Below, piece after piece: positions 1 to 8,310 of a DNA stretch of 64,000 nucleotides; the stretch's first letter is position 1, and each line of letters opens with the position of its first letter. This DNA comes from Rhodococcus pseudokoreensis (lineage in GTDB: Bacteria; Actinomycetota; Actinomycetes; Mycobacteriales; Mycobacteriaceae). The notes under the pieces were generated by a model. It did not search any database, had not been told where the DNA came from, and saw only the letters and a program-made list of their open reading frames with translations. Location: positions 4,898,001-4,962,000 of the forward strand of contig NZ_CP070619.1 of assembly GCF_017068395.1 (NCBI RefSeq), given 5' to 3'. Made by a program: the position numbers and the translations under genes.

Positions 1-246
1 CGCGACCACGCCGCGCACGGACATTGCGGGCACGGTCGTGAACCCCGGGTACCTGTCGACGTAGAAGGCGCCTCTGCCGGAATCGTTCGGCCCCTCCTCG
101 GCCAGTGATCGGATCTCGGCGGGAAGCTCCTGTTCGTCGAGCCACGAGAGTGTGGCGGTCACGGTGTCACCGGGGTGCCAGAGACGGTGCGTGGGGACGG
201 GCTCGTCGTCGACGAAGACCGTGAGTGTCTGGACGAGCATTGTCAT
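1..246 (-). CDS. Hypothetical protein, C-terminus cut by window edge
   Basis: An open frame of 82 codons runs from an ATG at 246 on the minus strand off the left edge with no stop. The protein begins MTMLVQTLTVFVDDEPVP and continues with a beta-rich-looking, acidic sequence (HRLWHPGDTVTATLSW). There is no signal peptide or membrane segment. A second in-frame ATG lies two codons downstream at 240. I do not recognise the family. The codons have the high third-position GC typical of the neighbours, which supports a real gene. Confidence 0.55.
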   Translation of the reverse strand, partial: MTMLVQTLTVFVDDEPVPTHRLWHPGDTVTATLSWLDEQELPAEIRSLAEEGPNDSGRGAFYVDRYPGFTTVPAMSVRGVVA

Positions 247-313
247 GCCCCGCGCAGTCGGCGGGTCGATGGGCGAAGCCATCGGGCGCGGGGTTACCTT
301 GCGGCAGACGATA

Positions 314-344
314 CGCCGCTGCCGCACTGAACGCGGCAGCGGCG
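314..344 (-). terminator. Hairpin terminator downstream of the small secreted protein gene
   Basis: A perfect 12-bp inverted repeat (CGCCGCTGCCGC / GCGGCAGCGGCG) with a 7-nt loop lies just past the stop of the gene at 368-619. There is no long T-run, as is usual in high-GC actinobacteria. Confidence 0.7.
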
Positions 345-367
345 TTGAGCCACCCTGGTCGAGGGGA

Positions 368-619
368 TCAGTACGGCAGCGAGGAGCAGCTGGGGTGGTC
401 GACGATGGCTTGACCCTGGCACATCGCGCCCTGCGCGTCGTCGTCGAAACGGTCGCGCCGATCCCGGTCGCGATTGTCACGGTCCGACTGGGAGGTGACG
501 GCGACGTCACCGCCGCCCGTCGAAGCGGGCATGGCGTGCGCGATTCCGGCCGCGCCGGTGACGGAGAATGCGACTGCGGCGAACATCAGGCCGGCGCGAA
601 TGGCGGTGTGGCGAAACAT
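368..619 (-). CDS. Small secreted protein with signal peptide
   Basis: The 83-residue product starts MFRHTAIRAGLMFAAVAFSV, a classical Sec signal (basic n-region, about 17 hydrophobic residues) with a likely cleavage after AHA near residue 28. The mature part is short, rich in Asp and Arg (DRDNRDRDRRDRFDDD) and ends with two Cys (QGAMCQG and PSCSSLPY) that could form a disulphide. The frame is open upstream to 703, but the ATG at 619 gives the signal peptide directly and is preceded by a purine-rich AGGAC-like stretch. The mature part matches no family I know. It is probably an exported envelope or extracellular peptide. Confidence 0.6.
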   Translation of the reverse strand: MFRHTAIRAGLMFAAVAFSVTGAAGIAHAMPASTGGGDVAVTSQSDRDNRDRDRRDRFDDDAQGAMCQGQAIVDHPSCSSLPY

Positions 620-745
620 GCGGAGTCCTTGCTGGTGTGTGGTCGAGTGTTCCTTGACCACACCAACACTGCCCCTGGAAGGAGTCGGTCGACAGCCACC
701 CAAGGGTGCGCCTTTCCCACCCCCTTGTGGGAGCAGGCGGGGGCG

Positions 746-1984
746 TCAGGTCCGTCGGCGCCCTTTCGCGTGTCGTCGGCGGTTCGCTGTCGCCTCGCGC
801 AACGCGGTGCGCAGTCCCGCCCGCCGTCCGGTGCCTCCGTCGGCGGGCTCGGTGAGGGCGGTCCGGAATTTCAGTTCGGACGCGGTCTCGGGAGCGTCGT
901 CGGCGGTCGCGGACAGAAACCGGTCCGGGAACGCCAGCTTGTGGATGGTGCGCAGGGTCAGGAAGTATTGCTTGGCAAGCGAACCGGTGGTGTACGGCAG
1001 ATCGTATTTCTCGCACAGATCACGGACCCTCGTTGCGATTTCCGCGTAGCGGTTGCTGGGAAGGTCGGGGAACAGGTGATGCTCGATCTGGTAGCAGAGG
1101 TTGCCGCTCAGGAACGCCAGCACCGCTCCGGCCCGGAAGTTGGCGGTGCCCAGCATCTGGCGTAGATACCATTCGGCCCGGGTCTCGTGTTCCAGTTCCG
1201 CGGGCGTGAACTTCTCTGCGCCGTCCGGGAAGTGCCCGCAGAAGATCACGACGTACGCCCACAGGTTTCGCAGCAGGTTGGCCGAGAGGTTCGCGGTCAG
1301 CGTCCGTCGCCACCGCCGCCCGCTGACGGCGGGGAAGAGCACGTAGTCCTTGCCGGCCTGTCGAGCGATCTTGCCGAGCAGTGCGCGGGTGTGGGCGCTT
1401 TTCTCGGCGGCGGTGTCGACGCGGTCCCGTTCGGAATACAGGCCGTGCAAGGCGATGCCCCATTCGAATGTAGATGCCAGCAAAAGGTTCCGCAGCGGCT
1501 GCAGCAGATTGTCGGGCTTCCACGGCTGGTCGCGGGTGATGCGGATGACGCCGAACCCGAGGTCGTCGTCCATCCCGACCACGTTGCTGAACACGTGATG
1601 GCGATAGTTGTGCGAGTACTGCCACTGGGACGACACGCCTGCCATGTCCCACTCCCACGTGCTGGAGTGGATTTCCGGGTCGTTCATCCAGTCCCACTGG
1701 CCGTGGGACACGTTGTGCCCGATCTCCATGTTCTCGACGCTTTTGGCCAGAGCCAGGGCCGTCGTCCCGAGGATCCACCCGATTCGCGCCCGGCTGCAGT
1801 GGATCAGCAGGCGCGCAGCGGCATCCAGCGCACGCTGGAACGCGATCGTGCGACGGATGTACGTGGCATCGCGTTCACCGAGCGAATCGGTGATGTCCCG
1901 CCGGATGGCGTCGAGTTCGGAGCGGAGCGCCTCGACATCCTCCTCGGTGAGATGTGCGTATTCCTTGATGTCGGATATCGCCAT
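746..1984 (-). CDS. Membrane fatty-acid desaturase (DesA3-like acyl-CoA desaturase)
   Basis: The 412-residue protein belongs to the membrane di-iron desaturase family. The three histidine boxes are visible: HNVSHGQ, then HNYRHH about 40 residues later, and QIEHHLFP in the C-terminal half. The last box is the type found in the linoleoyl-CoA/DesA3 branch of actinobacterial acyl desaturases, which insert a double bond into acyl-CoA or lipid acyl chains using oxygen and an oxidoreductase partner. No reductase gene is adjacent here. I chose the ATG at 1984 over the open frame to 2014 because GGGAG lies about 8 nt upstream. The gene is divergent from a TetR gene, with an operator in between, so it is probably repressed by that regulator. 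Confidence 0.88.
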   Translation of the reverse strand: MAISDIKEYAHLTEEDVEALRSELDAIRRDITDSLGERDATYIRRTIAFQRALDAAARLLIHCSRARIGWILGTTALALAKSVENMEIGHNVSHGQWDWMNDPEIHSSTWEWDMAGVSSQWQYSHNYRHHVFSNVVGMDDDLGFGVIRITRDQPWKPDNLLQPLRNLLLASTFEWGIALHGLYSERDRVDTAAEKSAHTRALLGKIARQAGKDYVLFPAVSGRRWRRTLTANLSANLLRNLWAYVVIFCGHFPDGAEKFTPAELEHETRAEWYLRQMLGTANFRAGAVLAFLSGNLCYQIEHHLFPDLPSNRYAEIATRVRDLCEKYDLPYTTGSLAKQYFLTLRTIHKLAFPDRFLSATADDAPETASELKFRTALTEPADGGTGRRAGLRTALREATANRRRHAKGRRRT

Positions 1985-2052
1985 ATTCGACTCCCGATTT
2001 CCGGCCCGCGCCATGCTTCACCCTGAAGTGAACGCTGCATTCCTCAGGCTGT

Positions 2053-2089
2053 CAACACTGTAGATCTACAGTTCAGGCCTACAGTGTTG
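2053..2089. promoter_or_regulatory. TetR operator between desaturase and its repressor
   Basis: A perfect 16-bp palindrome ACTGTAGATCTACAGT occupies 2057-2072. A third half-site CTACAG follows at 2079-2084, so that an 11-bp arm at 2053-2063 also pairs with 2079-2089. The site lies in the intergenic region of the divergent pair and overlaps the probable promoters of both genes. Confidence 0.75.
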
Positions 2090-2103
2090 GTGGAGGTGTC
2101 GTG

Positions 2104-2811
2104 ATGGCCGATGAGCCCGAACGTCGTTCGATCCACTCCGACGGCGGCCCGATCACCCGGGAGCGGATACTCGAAACTGCGCTCGAGATCGTCGACCGGG
2201 ACGGAATCGACGGGCTGTCCATGCGCCGCCTCGGCAAGGCACTCGACCGCGACCCGATGACTCTCTACCGTCACGCCCCCAACAAGGCAGCGCTGCTCGA
2301 CGGTCTCGCGGAGCGCGTGCTCGACGAACTGGAGGTCGATACCGGTGACGGCGACTGGGCCACCCAACTTCGGGAGGTTGCGCGGGGTTTCCGCCGGCTG
2401 GCCCTCGCCCATCCTCAGGTGGTGCCGCTCCTGGTTACCCGGCCGCTGTCGACCCCGCTCGGGCTCAGGCCGCTCGGCACCCTGCGCCCCCTCGAGGACA
2501 TCCTGACCCTGCTGACCCGGGCGGGTTTCACCGACGCCGACGCCTTGCACGTCTATCGGGCGTTGTTCGGTTTCCTCTACGGGCACGTCCTCAACGAACT
2601 GCAGGAGCTCGTCGAGCGCCCCGACGAATCCGACGACCTCCTGCGCCTCGGTCTGCACCGCCTGCCGATCGGTGAGTTCCCGCTCCTGCGTGGTCTGGCG
2701 CCGGTGCTGGCGTCCTACGACGGCGCCGCCGAACTCGAACGCGGAGTCGACATCCTCCTGGCGGGCCTGACCGCGACGCTGAAGCGCCGGGACGGCTCAC
2801 CTCCGGAATGA
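2104..2811 (+). CDS. TetR-family regulator with TetR_C-type ligand domain
   Basis: This is a 235-residue TetR-type repressor. The N-terminal helix-turn-helix is clear at about residues 15-60 (ITRERILETALEIVDRDG, LSMRRLGKALDRDPMTLYRH), followed by an all-helical ligand-binding domain of the TetR_C class. The GTG at 2101 is only 4 nt from the GGAGG at 2092-2096, so the ATG at 2104 is the better start. The divergent desaturase and the shared palindrome suggest it controls membrane-lipid unsaturation in response to an acyl-type or hydrophobic ligand. The ligand is inferred. Confidence 0.85.
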   Translation: MADEPERRSIHSDGGPITRERILETALEIVDRDGIDGLSMRRLGKALDRDPMTLYRHAPNKAALLDGLAERVLDELEVDTGDGDWATQLREVARGFRRLALAHPQVVPLLVTRPLSTPLGLRPLGTLRPLEDILTLLTRAGFTDADALHVYRALFGFLYGHVLNELQELVERPDESDDLLRLGLHRLPIGEFPLLRGLAPVLASYDGAAELERGVDILLAGLTATLKRRDGSPPE

Positions 2812-2827
2812 ACAAGCAGCGATCGGC

Positions 2828-3211
2828 TCAGCCGACGCCGACGGTCTGTCGCTCGGGCTCGATCACGGCCACGACGCGCTCTTCGTCTCGGGGGTAGGGC
2901 GCGCCGGTGTATTTCGTGGACAGCTGGTCGATGATCTCCCACGCGGCATCGCCGTCGAGCCATTCGACGACCCGCCCGCGGACGACTACGGGTTCGAACG
3001 GGTTGTCGACGGGCGCGATGGACAGCGCCATCCGCGGGTCGCGGCGCAGGTTGCGTGCCTTGCGTGAGCCGGGACCGGTGAGGAAGACGATTCGGTTGTC
3101 GTGGGTGCCGATCCAGAGGGGAACGGTGTGGGGCGAGCCGTCCGGGAGGGCGGTGGCGAGGTGAGCGATCGAGGTGCCGTCGAGTACTCGGCGCACGTCG
3201 GGGTCAAGCAT
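2828..3211 (-). CDS. PPOX-class flavin/F420-dependent oxidoreductase
   Basis: A 127-residue split-barrel protein of the pyridoxamine-5'-phosphate-oxidase-like superfamily. Typical features are the opening DGTSIAHLATALPDGSPHTVPL, the strand with IVFLTGPGSRKARNLRRDPR, and VVVRGRVVEWLDGD. The pattern resembles the F420-binding actinobacterial subgroup, but FMN or heme binding cannot be excluded. It stands alone, convergent with the TetR gene, and its cellular substrate is unknown. Confidence 0.8.
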   Translation of the reverse strand: MLDPDVRRVLDGTSIAHLATALPDGSPHTVPLWIGTHDNRIVFLTGPGSRKARNLRRDPRMALSIAPVDNPFEPVVVRGRVVEWLDGDAAWEIIDQLSTKYTGAPYPRDEERVVAVIEPERQTVGVG

Positions 3212-3281
3212 GGGTCTGCTCCTTCATCGGGGGTGCCGGCGCGAGGCCGGTGTCGTGGGGTGGGCCCGCCAGTGGGGAGGG

Positions 3282-3875
3282 TCATCGGACCACCGCGTAG
3301 CGGAGATGGGTCACGCCGGGCGCCGGGACGGCCTCCAGAAGGCGGAGTTGCACGTGCTCCGGGAGTTCCTGGAAGAAACGGCGACCGGCGCCCAACAGGA
3401 CGGGCACCTGGTGCAGGACCACCTCGTCGACGAGCCCGGCCTTCAAGGCCGCGGTCAGGACTCCGCCGCCCATGAGGCTGACGTCCTTGTCGCCGGCGGC
3501 TTCGCGCGCCGCCGCGACCGCGTCCTCGATGCCGCTGGTGACGAGCGTCTGTTGCTCGGACATCTCGGGCGCAGGCCGATGGCTGAGGACGAACACGGGA
3601 GCGGTCGGGTGGGGGCTGCCGCCGCCGAAACGACCGGAATCCTCGTATGTGTTGCGTCCTGTAACGACCGCACCGACGCGTCCGGCGAGGGTGTCGAAGA
3701 TCTGGGCACTGGGCTCGCTCAGGCTGAACCCGTCGAACAACACGCTGGGGGTGTTGCCGTCGCCGTACCAGTCGAACAGGGAAGTCCCGTCACCGATTCC
3801 GCGACCGGGTCCGGGATTGCGGCCGGTGACGTAGCCGTCGACCGAGACTGCGTGGGCGCTGATGACCTTGCTCAT
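3282..3875 (-). CDS. Dihydrofolate-reductase-family (RibD C-terminal) protein
   Basis: The 197-residue product has the RibD-C/DHFR fold signature: SAHAVSVDGYVTG at the N-terminus, GRVGAVVTGRNTYEDSGRF in the middle, PVFVLSHRPAP, and the nucleotide-binding turn VSLMGGGVLTAALKAGLVDE. Such stand-alone proteins reduce unknown pteridine- or pyrimidine-like substrates with NADPH and are often not part of riboflavin or folate synthesis. It is divergent from an HxlR regulator, so the pair is probably co-regulated. Confidence 0.82.
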   Translation of the reverse strand: MSKVISAHAVSVDGYVTGRNPGPGRGIGDGTSLFDWYGDGNTPSVLFDGFSLSEPSAQIFDTLAGRVGAVVTGRNTYEDSGRFGGGSPHPTAPVFVLSHRPAPEMSEQQTLVTSGIEDAVAAAREAAGDKDVSLMGGGVLTAALKAGLVDEVVLHQVPVLLGAGRRFFQELPEHVQLRLLEAVPAPGVTHLRYAVVR

Positions 3876-3929
3876 CGTCGTGTTCCTTTCGGGGTTCCTT
3901 CAGGAGACTCCATGAGCGTAACAGCGTGA

Positions 3930-3944
3930 GTTCCTTGAGGGAAC
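3930..3944. promoter_or_regulatory. Candidate HxlR operator
   Basis: The inverted repeat GTTCC-TTGAG-GGAAC lies 21 nt before the HxlR start codon, between the two divergent genes. A related half-site GGTTCCTTCAGG occurs at about 3893-3904, closer to the reductase gene. It is a plausible autoregulatory site. Confidence 0.5.
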
Positions 3945-3965
3945 CCCAATTGGTAGGCTGGATCC

Positions 3966-4418
3966 ATGCAACGCACAGATTTCAGTGGGATGGCGTGCTC
4001 GATCGCGCGAACACTCGACGTCATCGGTGAGCCCTGGTCGCCGCTGATCCTGCGTGACGTGTGGGCCGGATTCACCCGATTCGAGCAGATTCAGGCCGAC
4101 CTCGGCATCTCGCGCAAGGTCCTGACTGAACGGCTCAACCACCTCGTGGAGCGTGGAGTGCTCGAGCGCCGGCCCTACGACCGGCGGCCGCGGTACGAAT
4201 ACGTCCTGACGGAGAAAGGCATCCAACTCCTCGACGTTCTGATGGCAATGGCCAACTGGGGCGACAACTGGCTCGCGGGGGAGGCGGGCTCACCGGTCCT
4301 CTACCGCCACCACGCCTGCGGCGAGGTCAGTAACGTCGACCTTCGCTGCACACACTGCGGCGAGTCGATGCACGCCGGTGACGTCGAACTACTTCAGGGT
4401 CCCGGCGCTGCTGTGTGA
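3966..4418 (+). CDS. HxlR-family winged-helix regulator
   Basis: This 150-residue regulator has a typical HxlR winged helix at residues 10-95: CSIARTLDVIGEPWSPLILRD, the recognition helix ISRKVLTERLNHLVERGVLE and the wing YDRRPRYEYVLTEKG. The C-terminal 40 residues contain CGEVSNVDLRCTHCGESM, three Cys and a His that may bind a metal as in a small zinc ribbon. This is seen in some HxlR proteins. The target is probably the divergent RibD-C gene and its own promoter. Confidence 0.85.
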   Translation: MQRTDFSGMACSIARTLDVIGEPWSPLILRDVWAGFTRFEQIQADLGISRKVLTERLNHLVERGVLERRPYDRRPRYEYVLTEKGIQLLDVLMAMANWGDNWLAGEAGSPVLYRHHACGEVSNVDLRCTHCGESMHAGDVELLQGPGAAV

Positions 4419-4515
4419 CCGTCGTTTCACTCGGCTGCTGCCGTTCTCCTTCGGCCTTGGCTCTGGCCACCAGGTCTGCTGCCGTGCGGGTGACCTTGTC
4501 TGCACTACTTGCCAT
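4327..4515 (-). CDS. Possible small basic protein, antisense to the HxlR 3' end
   Basis: A 62-codon frame begins with an ATG at 4515 that has an unusually good GGGAGG 6 nt upstream. It is preceded by an inverted repeat (TGTAGC / GCTACA, 4535-4552). The first 30 residues (MASSADKVTRTAADLVARAK) look like a genuine helical N-terminus. The remainder is Arg-rich and runs antisense into the HxlR coding region, so it looks random. It may be a real small protein or the 5' remnant of a truncated gene. I do not recognise it. Confidence 0.35.
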   Translation of the reverse strand: MASSADKVTRTAADLVARAKAEGERQQPSETTVTQQRRDPEVVRRHRRASTRRSVCSEGRRY

Positions 4516-4671
4516 TGCTGCCCTCCCACGAGGTGTAGCTACTTGCTACAAGTGCAGTAACAGCGACAGGCTGTGTCGGCGATCGCCGGCGGGGTCTCGT
4601 CGAACCGGAACGCCGGATGCCGGACGCGTTCGCCGATGGAGAGTGCGACGACCCTGATCCTCGTGCGAAAT

Positions 4672-6183
4672 TTATGTGCCGCAGAAGGTTTGGAATGTTC
4701 GGCTGAATGATTGCGGGGCGGGTGTCGTGTAGTCGGACCATTCGTCCCGGCGGTCGAACGGATGGGTGACGACCTCCAGTAGCTTCTCGAATGGAGCGAG
4801 ATCACTGTCAGTAGCGGCCCGCAATGCTGCGTCGAGTTGATGGTTGCGTGGGATGTATATCGGGTTGACGCGGTCCATTGCGTCTGCGGTCTCTGCTGCC
4901 TCGCGCCCATGTGTGGTCAGGGCGCCCCGCCAGCGTTGCAACCACGGCCCGGTGTGTTCGCGCGGTGCGAGGGCGTCGAGTGGTGTCGAGTTTCCGCGTA
5001 GTTCGTCGGCGAGAGCACGGAAACCGCTTGTCCAGTCGACGCCGTGGTCTTTCATCAGCGCCAGGAGGTCGTCGATCAGTGTTCGGTCGAGGGGTGCGCC
5101 GGCCAGACCGAGCTTTGCCGCCATGCCGGCCGCGTAGTGGCCGTCGTAACGCTCGTCGAAGGTATCGAGGGCTGCCGACGCCGCGGTGATCGCGTCGTCC
5201 GGTGTGGAATCGATCAGCGTGAGCAGCGTTTCGGCGAAGCGCGCCAGATTCCATTTCAGCACGGCGGGTTGGTTGCCGAACGCGTAGCGGCCGCCGTGGT
5301 CGATCGAACTGAACACCGCTGCCGGGTCGAATGCGTCGAGGAAGGCGCACGGACCGTAGTCGATGGTCTCCCCGGAAATGGTCGTGTTGTCGGTGTTCAT
5401 CACCCCGTGCACGAAACCGGTGAGCATCCACCGTGCCACCAGTGACGCTTGCGCCTCGACCGCCGACTCGAAGAATCTCAGGTAACGGTTGCCGGCGCCC
5501 GTCGTCGGCAGGTCGGTCAGCTCCGGGTAGTGGCGGGCGATCGCGTAGTCGGCGAGCGGTTGCAACAGCCCGCCCTGCCGCGCGGCGTATTCGAAGGTGC
5601 CGACCCGGAGGTGACTGGCCGCGACCCGGGCGAGCACGGCGCCGGGTTCGGTGCCGTCTCGGTGCACGTGCCCGCCCGTCGCGACCACCGACAGTGCGCG
5701 GGTGGTGGGGATGCCGAGGGCGTACATTGCCTCGCTGACGAGGTATTCACGCAGCATCGGGCCGACTACGGCGAACCCGTCGCCGCCCCGTGAGAACGGC
5801 GTTCGCCCCGAGCCCTTGAGATGCAGATCGACGCGCTGCCCATCACTGCTGGTCAGTTCGCCGAGCAGCAACGCCCGACCATCCCCGAGGAGCGGGACGT
5901 ACCCGCCGAACTGATGGCCCGCATACGCCATCGCGACCGGCTTGGCCCCGGTCGGTGCCGTCGAACCGGACAGGACCCCGACCCCGTCCTCGCTTCGCAG
6001 TGCCTGTACGTCCAACCGCAGCGCCGCCGCGAGCTGCTCGTTGAGCACCAGCAGCTTGGGGTCAGGTGCGGGAGCGCCTTGCCACGGCACCGTCAGGGCG
6101 CCCAGTTCGTCGGCGAAGGTGCTTTCGAGGCCGGACACCGCGGTGTTCGTGCCCACGGTGGAATCCGGGATTGCAGCCATCAC
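4672..6183 (-). CDS. selO: Protein adenylyltransferase SelO (YdiU/UPF0061)
   Basis: The 503-residue pseudokinase-fold protein AMPylates Ser/Thr/Tyr of target proteins, a role linked in bacteria to redox stress. Family hallmarks are [19 protein letters not shown] near residue 90, the glycine-rich [13 protein letters not shown], the inverted active-site segment [20 protein letters not shown] with its Asn/Asp metal ligands, and the C-terminal FCGT tail, where eukaryotic SelO has selenocysteine in place of a nearby Cys. Length is normal. A GTG at 6183 and ATG at 6180 are adjacent start options. It stands alone. Confidence 0.93.
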   Translation of the reverse strand: MMAAIPDSTVGTNTAVSGLESTFADELGALTVPWQGAPAPDPKLLVLNEQLAAALRLDVQALRSEDGVGVLSGSTAPTGAKPVAMAYAGHQFGGYVPLLGDGRALLLGELTSSDGQRVDLHLKGSGRTPFSRGGDGFAVVGPMLREYLVSEAMYALGIPTTRALSVVATGGHVHRDGTEPGAVLARVAASHLRVGTFEYAARQGGLLQPLADYAIARHYPELTDLPTTGAGNRYLRFFESAVEAQASLVARWMLTGFVHGVMNTDNTTISGETIDYGPCAFLDAFDPAAVFSSIDHGGRYAFGNQPAVLKWNLARFAETLLTLIDSTPDDAITAASAALDTFDERYDGHYAAGMAAKLGLAGAPLDRTLIDDLLALMKDHGVDWTSGFRALADELRGNSTPLDALAPREHTGPWLQRWRGALTTHGREAAETADAMDRVNPIYIPRNHQLDAALRAATDSDLAPFEKLLEVVTHPFDRRDEWSDYTTPAPQSFSRTFQTFCGT

Positions 6184-6374
6184 GCCAGGTTAATCGCCGC
6201 ATGACTCGCGGGCTGCATCACCAGACTTTCGCGCCCCGCCCACGGACGGAGGTGTGCCTAATCGAGCGTGACGCTCGACAGTTCTGATCGACTACCTTCG
6301 GGCCCGGAATCCCCCGCGACCTGTTGATCGGCTGCGGGCTTCGCAAGGGTCGGCGTGCTCGGTATGCTGCACGC

Positions 6375-6698
6375 ATGGCACGGATCCGGTCTGTTCTCGC
6401 GCAGGGGCTGAACATCGTTCAGCTCGCGTGGGTTGCCGTGCTGACATTGGTGATTGCCGCGACGCTCGCGATCGACGGGCCGACTGCAATCGTGGGCGCC
6501 GCGGTGGCGATCGTTTTCCTGCTCGCCGTCGCCGGTCATGCGCGGTCGCCGTTGCACCTGCTGGCGGAGCCGGCGACCGGTCCACCCCGTGAGGAGCAGC
6601 GCCTGCGTGGCGCGTTCCGTCGTCAGAGCGCCCCGGACACCCCCGGCCGCCCTCGCCTTCCCCGAGCACCCGGACGGGTCCTGGCCGCCGCCGCGTAG
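6375..6698 (+). CDS. Small membrane protein upstream of yidC paralogue
   Basis: A 107-residue protein that starts [20 protein letters not shown] and has two hydrophobic segments (about residues 14-31 and 37-53), followed by a polar Pro/Arg-rich tail. The ATG at 6375 is preferred over the open frame from 6324. In other actinobacteria a small protein of this type (I believe the DUF6412 group) precedes a second YidC copy. The family assignment is from memory and tentative. It is co-directional with yidC 133 bp downstream and may assist insertion or be an unrelated membrane protein. Confidence 0.6.
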   Translation: MARIRSVLAQGLNIVQLAWVAVLTLVIAATLAIDGPTAIVGAAVAIVFLLAVAGHARSPLHLLAEPATGPPREEQRLRGAFRRQSAPDTPGRPRLPRAPGRVLAAAA

Positions 6699-6831
6699 CA
6701 CCTTCGGGTATTGCGTCGGCTGCCTCGTCGACTCAGTCCCCATTCACGTCCCTGGTCCTCGAATCAGGCGTGAAACTCCGACTCGCACGATGCCGCGGTC
6801 TCGCCGCGCCGTGCAGCAAAGAGGTGCTCCC

Positions 6832-7704
6832 ATGCTCGACTTCATCTATTACCCCGTGTCCGCGATCCTGTGGTTCTGGCACACAGTGTTCGGCGCGGTA
6901 CTCGGCCCGGACAACGGCGTCGCCTGGGCCCTGGCGGTGGTCTTCCTGGTCTTCACTCTCCGGATCCTCCTGCTCAAACCCGCGATCAAACAGGTTCGCA
7001 CGACCCGCCTGATGCAGGAACTCGGGCCACAGATCAAGGCACTGCAGAAGAAGTACTCCGGCGATCGGGCGCGTCAGGCCACCGAGATGCAGAAGCTGCA
7101 GAAGGAGCACGGGTTCAATCCGTTGATGGGCTGCCTGCCGGCATTGGTGCAGGCGCCGGTGTTCATCGGCCTGTATCACGTGCTGCGCTCGTTCAACCGC
7201 ACCGGAACCGGCCTCGGCCAGCTCGGCATGTCACCCGAGGCCAACGCGCACACCGCGAACTACATCTTCAGTGCCGCCGACGTGCAGTCGTTCCTCAGCG
7301 CTCGCCTGTTCGGGGCGCCGATCTCGGTGGCGATCACCAGCCCGCAGAGCACCCTGGCGTCGTTCGCCTCGCACGGGGGAATCCCGACGGTGGCCACGAT
7401 CGCCGCGGTGGCGATTCCCCTGATGGTGATCGCCGGCCTGGCCACCCACTTCAACGCGCGGGCGTCGCTGGCGAGGCAGAGTCCGGAGGCAGCCGCGAAT
7501 CCCCAGTCCGCGATGATGAACAAGTTGATGTTGTGGGTCTTCCCCCTCGGCGTTCTGGCCGGCGGCCCGTTCCTGATGATCGCGATTCTGCTGTATTGGG
7601 TGAGCAACAACATCTGGACCTACGGTCAGCAGCATCTCGTGTTCGCCCGCATCGACCGGGAAGAAGCAGCGAAGGAGCATGCAGTGGTCGAACGCCGCGA
7701 ATAG
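6832..7704 (+). CDS. yidC: YidC/Oxa1-family membrane protein insertase (paralogue)
   Basis: The 290-residue protein has the YidC core. An N-terminal segment [19 protein letters not shown] leads into the first TM, then the cytoplasmic coiled-coil hairpin ([39 protein letters not shown]), then further TMs ending in [20 protein letters not shown]. The hydrophilic-groove Arg (IKQVR) is present. The gene is not in the usual rpmH-rnpA-yidC-jag context, so it is probably a second insertase. The true start is the ATG at 6832; the frame is open much further upstream. The stop abuts the stop of the convergent TetR gene. Confidence 0.9.
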   Translation: MLDFIYYPVSAILWFWHTVFGAVLGPDNGVAWALAVVFLVFTLRILLLKPAIKQVRTTRLMQELGPQIKALQKKYSGDRARQATEMQKLQKEHGFNPLMGCLPALVQAPVFIGLYHVLRSFNRTGTGLGQLGMSPEANAHTANYIFSAADVQSFLSARLFGAPISVAITSPQSTLASFASHGGIPTVATIAAVAIPLMVIAGLATHFNARASLARQSPEAAANPQSAMMNKLMLWVFPLGVLAGGPFLMIAILLYWVSNNIWTYGQQHLVFARIDREEAAKEHAVVERRE

Positions 7705-8310
7705 TTACTCGTCGAAGTCGCTGAAAAGGTAGTTGTCGATGTTCGGCCCCACGCGCTGAGCGAGGGTGTCGATGGGGGCATTCGCGACGTCGGGTAGCAG
7801 GAGGATGTATTTCGATATCGCCAACCCGGCCGTTTGGCTGACCACCAGTGCGTAGCGCTCGTCCTGGTGATCGCTGCGGATGACACCGCCGAGTGCACGC
7901 TGCACGAGTCCGAGGAAGAAATCTCGTACCCGCAAGGCGATCTCGTCGTGCGTGACGGCGACCCGCAGCAGCGCGATTGCCCGTGCTCGCTGTTGGGGGT
8001 TCGTCTCCCAGAATTCGAGTACGCGTCGGACGAAGATCTCACCCGGCGAGTCGGTCTCGGGGGTGATTCCGGAGAACACGGTCTTCGCGTCGACCTCCGG
8101 CTGGAGGGCGGCCACCAGCAGCATGTTCTTGTTGCCGAAGTAGTGATGAATCAGCGCCGGGTCGACTCCGGCCCGGGCGGCGATGGCGCGCATCGTCGTT
8201 CGGTCGAATCCTCGATCGGAGAACAGCTCTCGCGCCGACCTCAGAATGGTGTCGCGCTTGTCGGCGGAATCTGCGACGACCTTCGGCCTGCCGGGAGCGC
8301 GACTATCCAT
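7705..8310 (-). CDS. TetR-family regulator of the ABC exporter operon
   Basis: A 201-residue regulator starting MDSRAPGRPKVVADSADKRD, with a standard TetR HTH (ILRSARELFSDRGFDRTTMRAIAARAGVDPALIHHYFGNK) and a helical C-terminal domain. It overlaps the end of the preceding ATPase gene by 8 bp and is the last gene of the exporter operon, an arrangement like the E. coli ybhG-ybhFSR/CecR locus. It probably represses the operon and responds to an exported compound. The frame is open to 8445, but the ATG at 8310 fits the family start. Confidence 0.85.
   Translation of the reverse strand: MDSRAPGRPKVVADSADKRDTILRSARELFSDRGFDRTTMRAIAARAGVDPALIHHYFGNKNMLLVAALQPEVDAKTVFSGITPETDSPGEIFVRRVLEFWETNPQQRARAIALLRVAVTHDEIALRVRDFFLGLVQRALGGVIRSDHQDERYALVVSQTAGLAISKYILLLPDVANAPIDTLAQRVGPNIDNYLFSDFDE

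Noticed and set aside
6454..6831. N-terminal extension of YidC to 416 residues
   Set aside because: It overlaps the small membrane protein gene in another frame and is Arg/Pro-rich noise; the family start [10 protein letters not shown] is at 6832.
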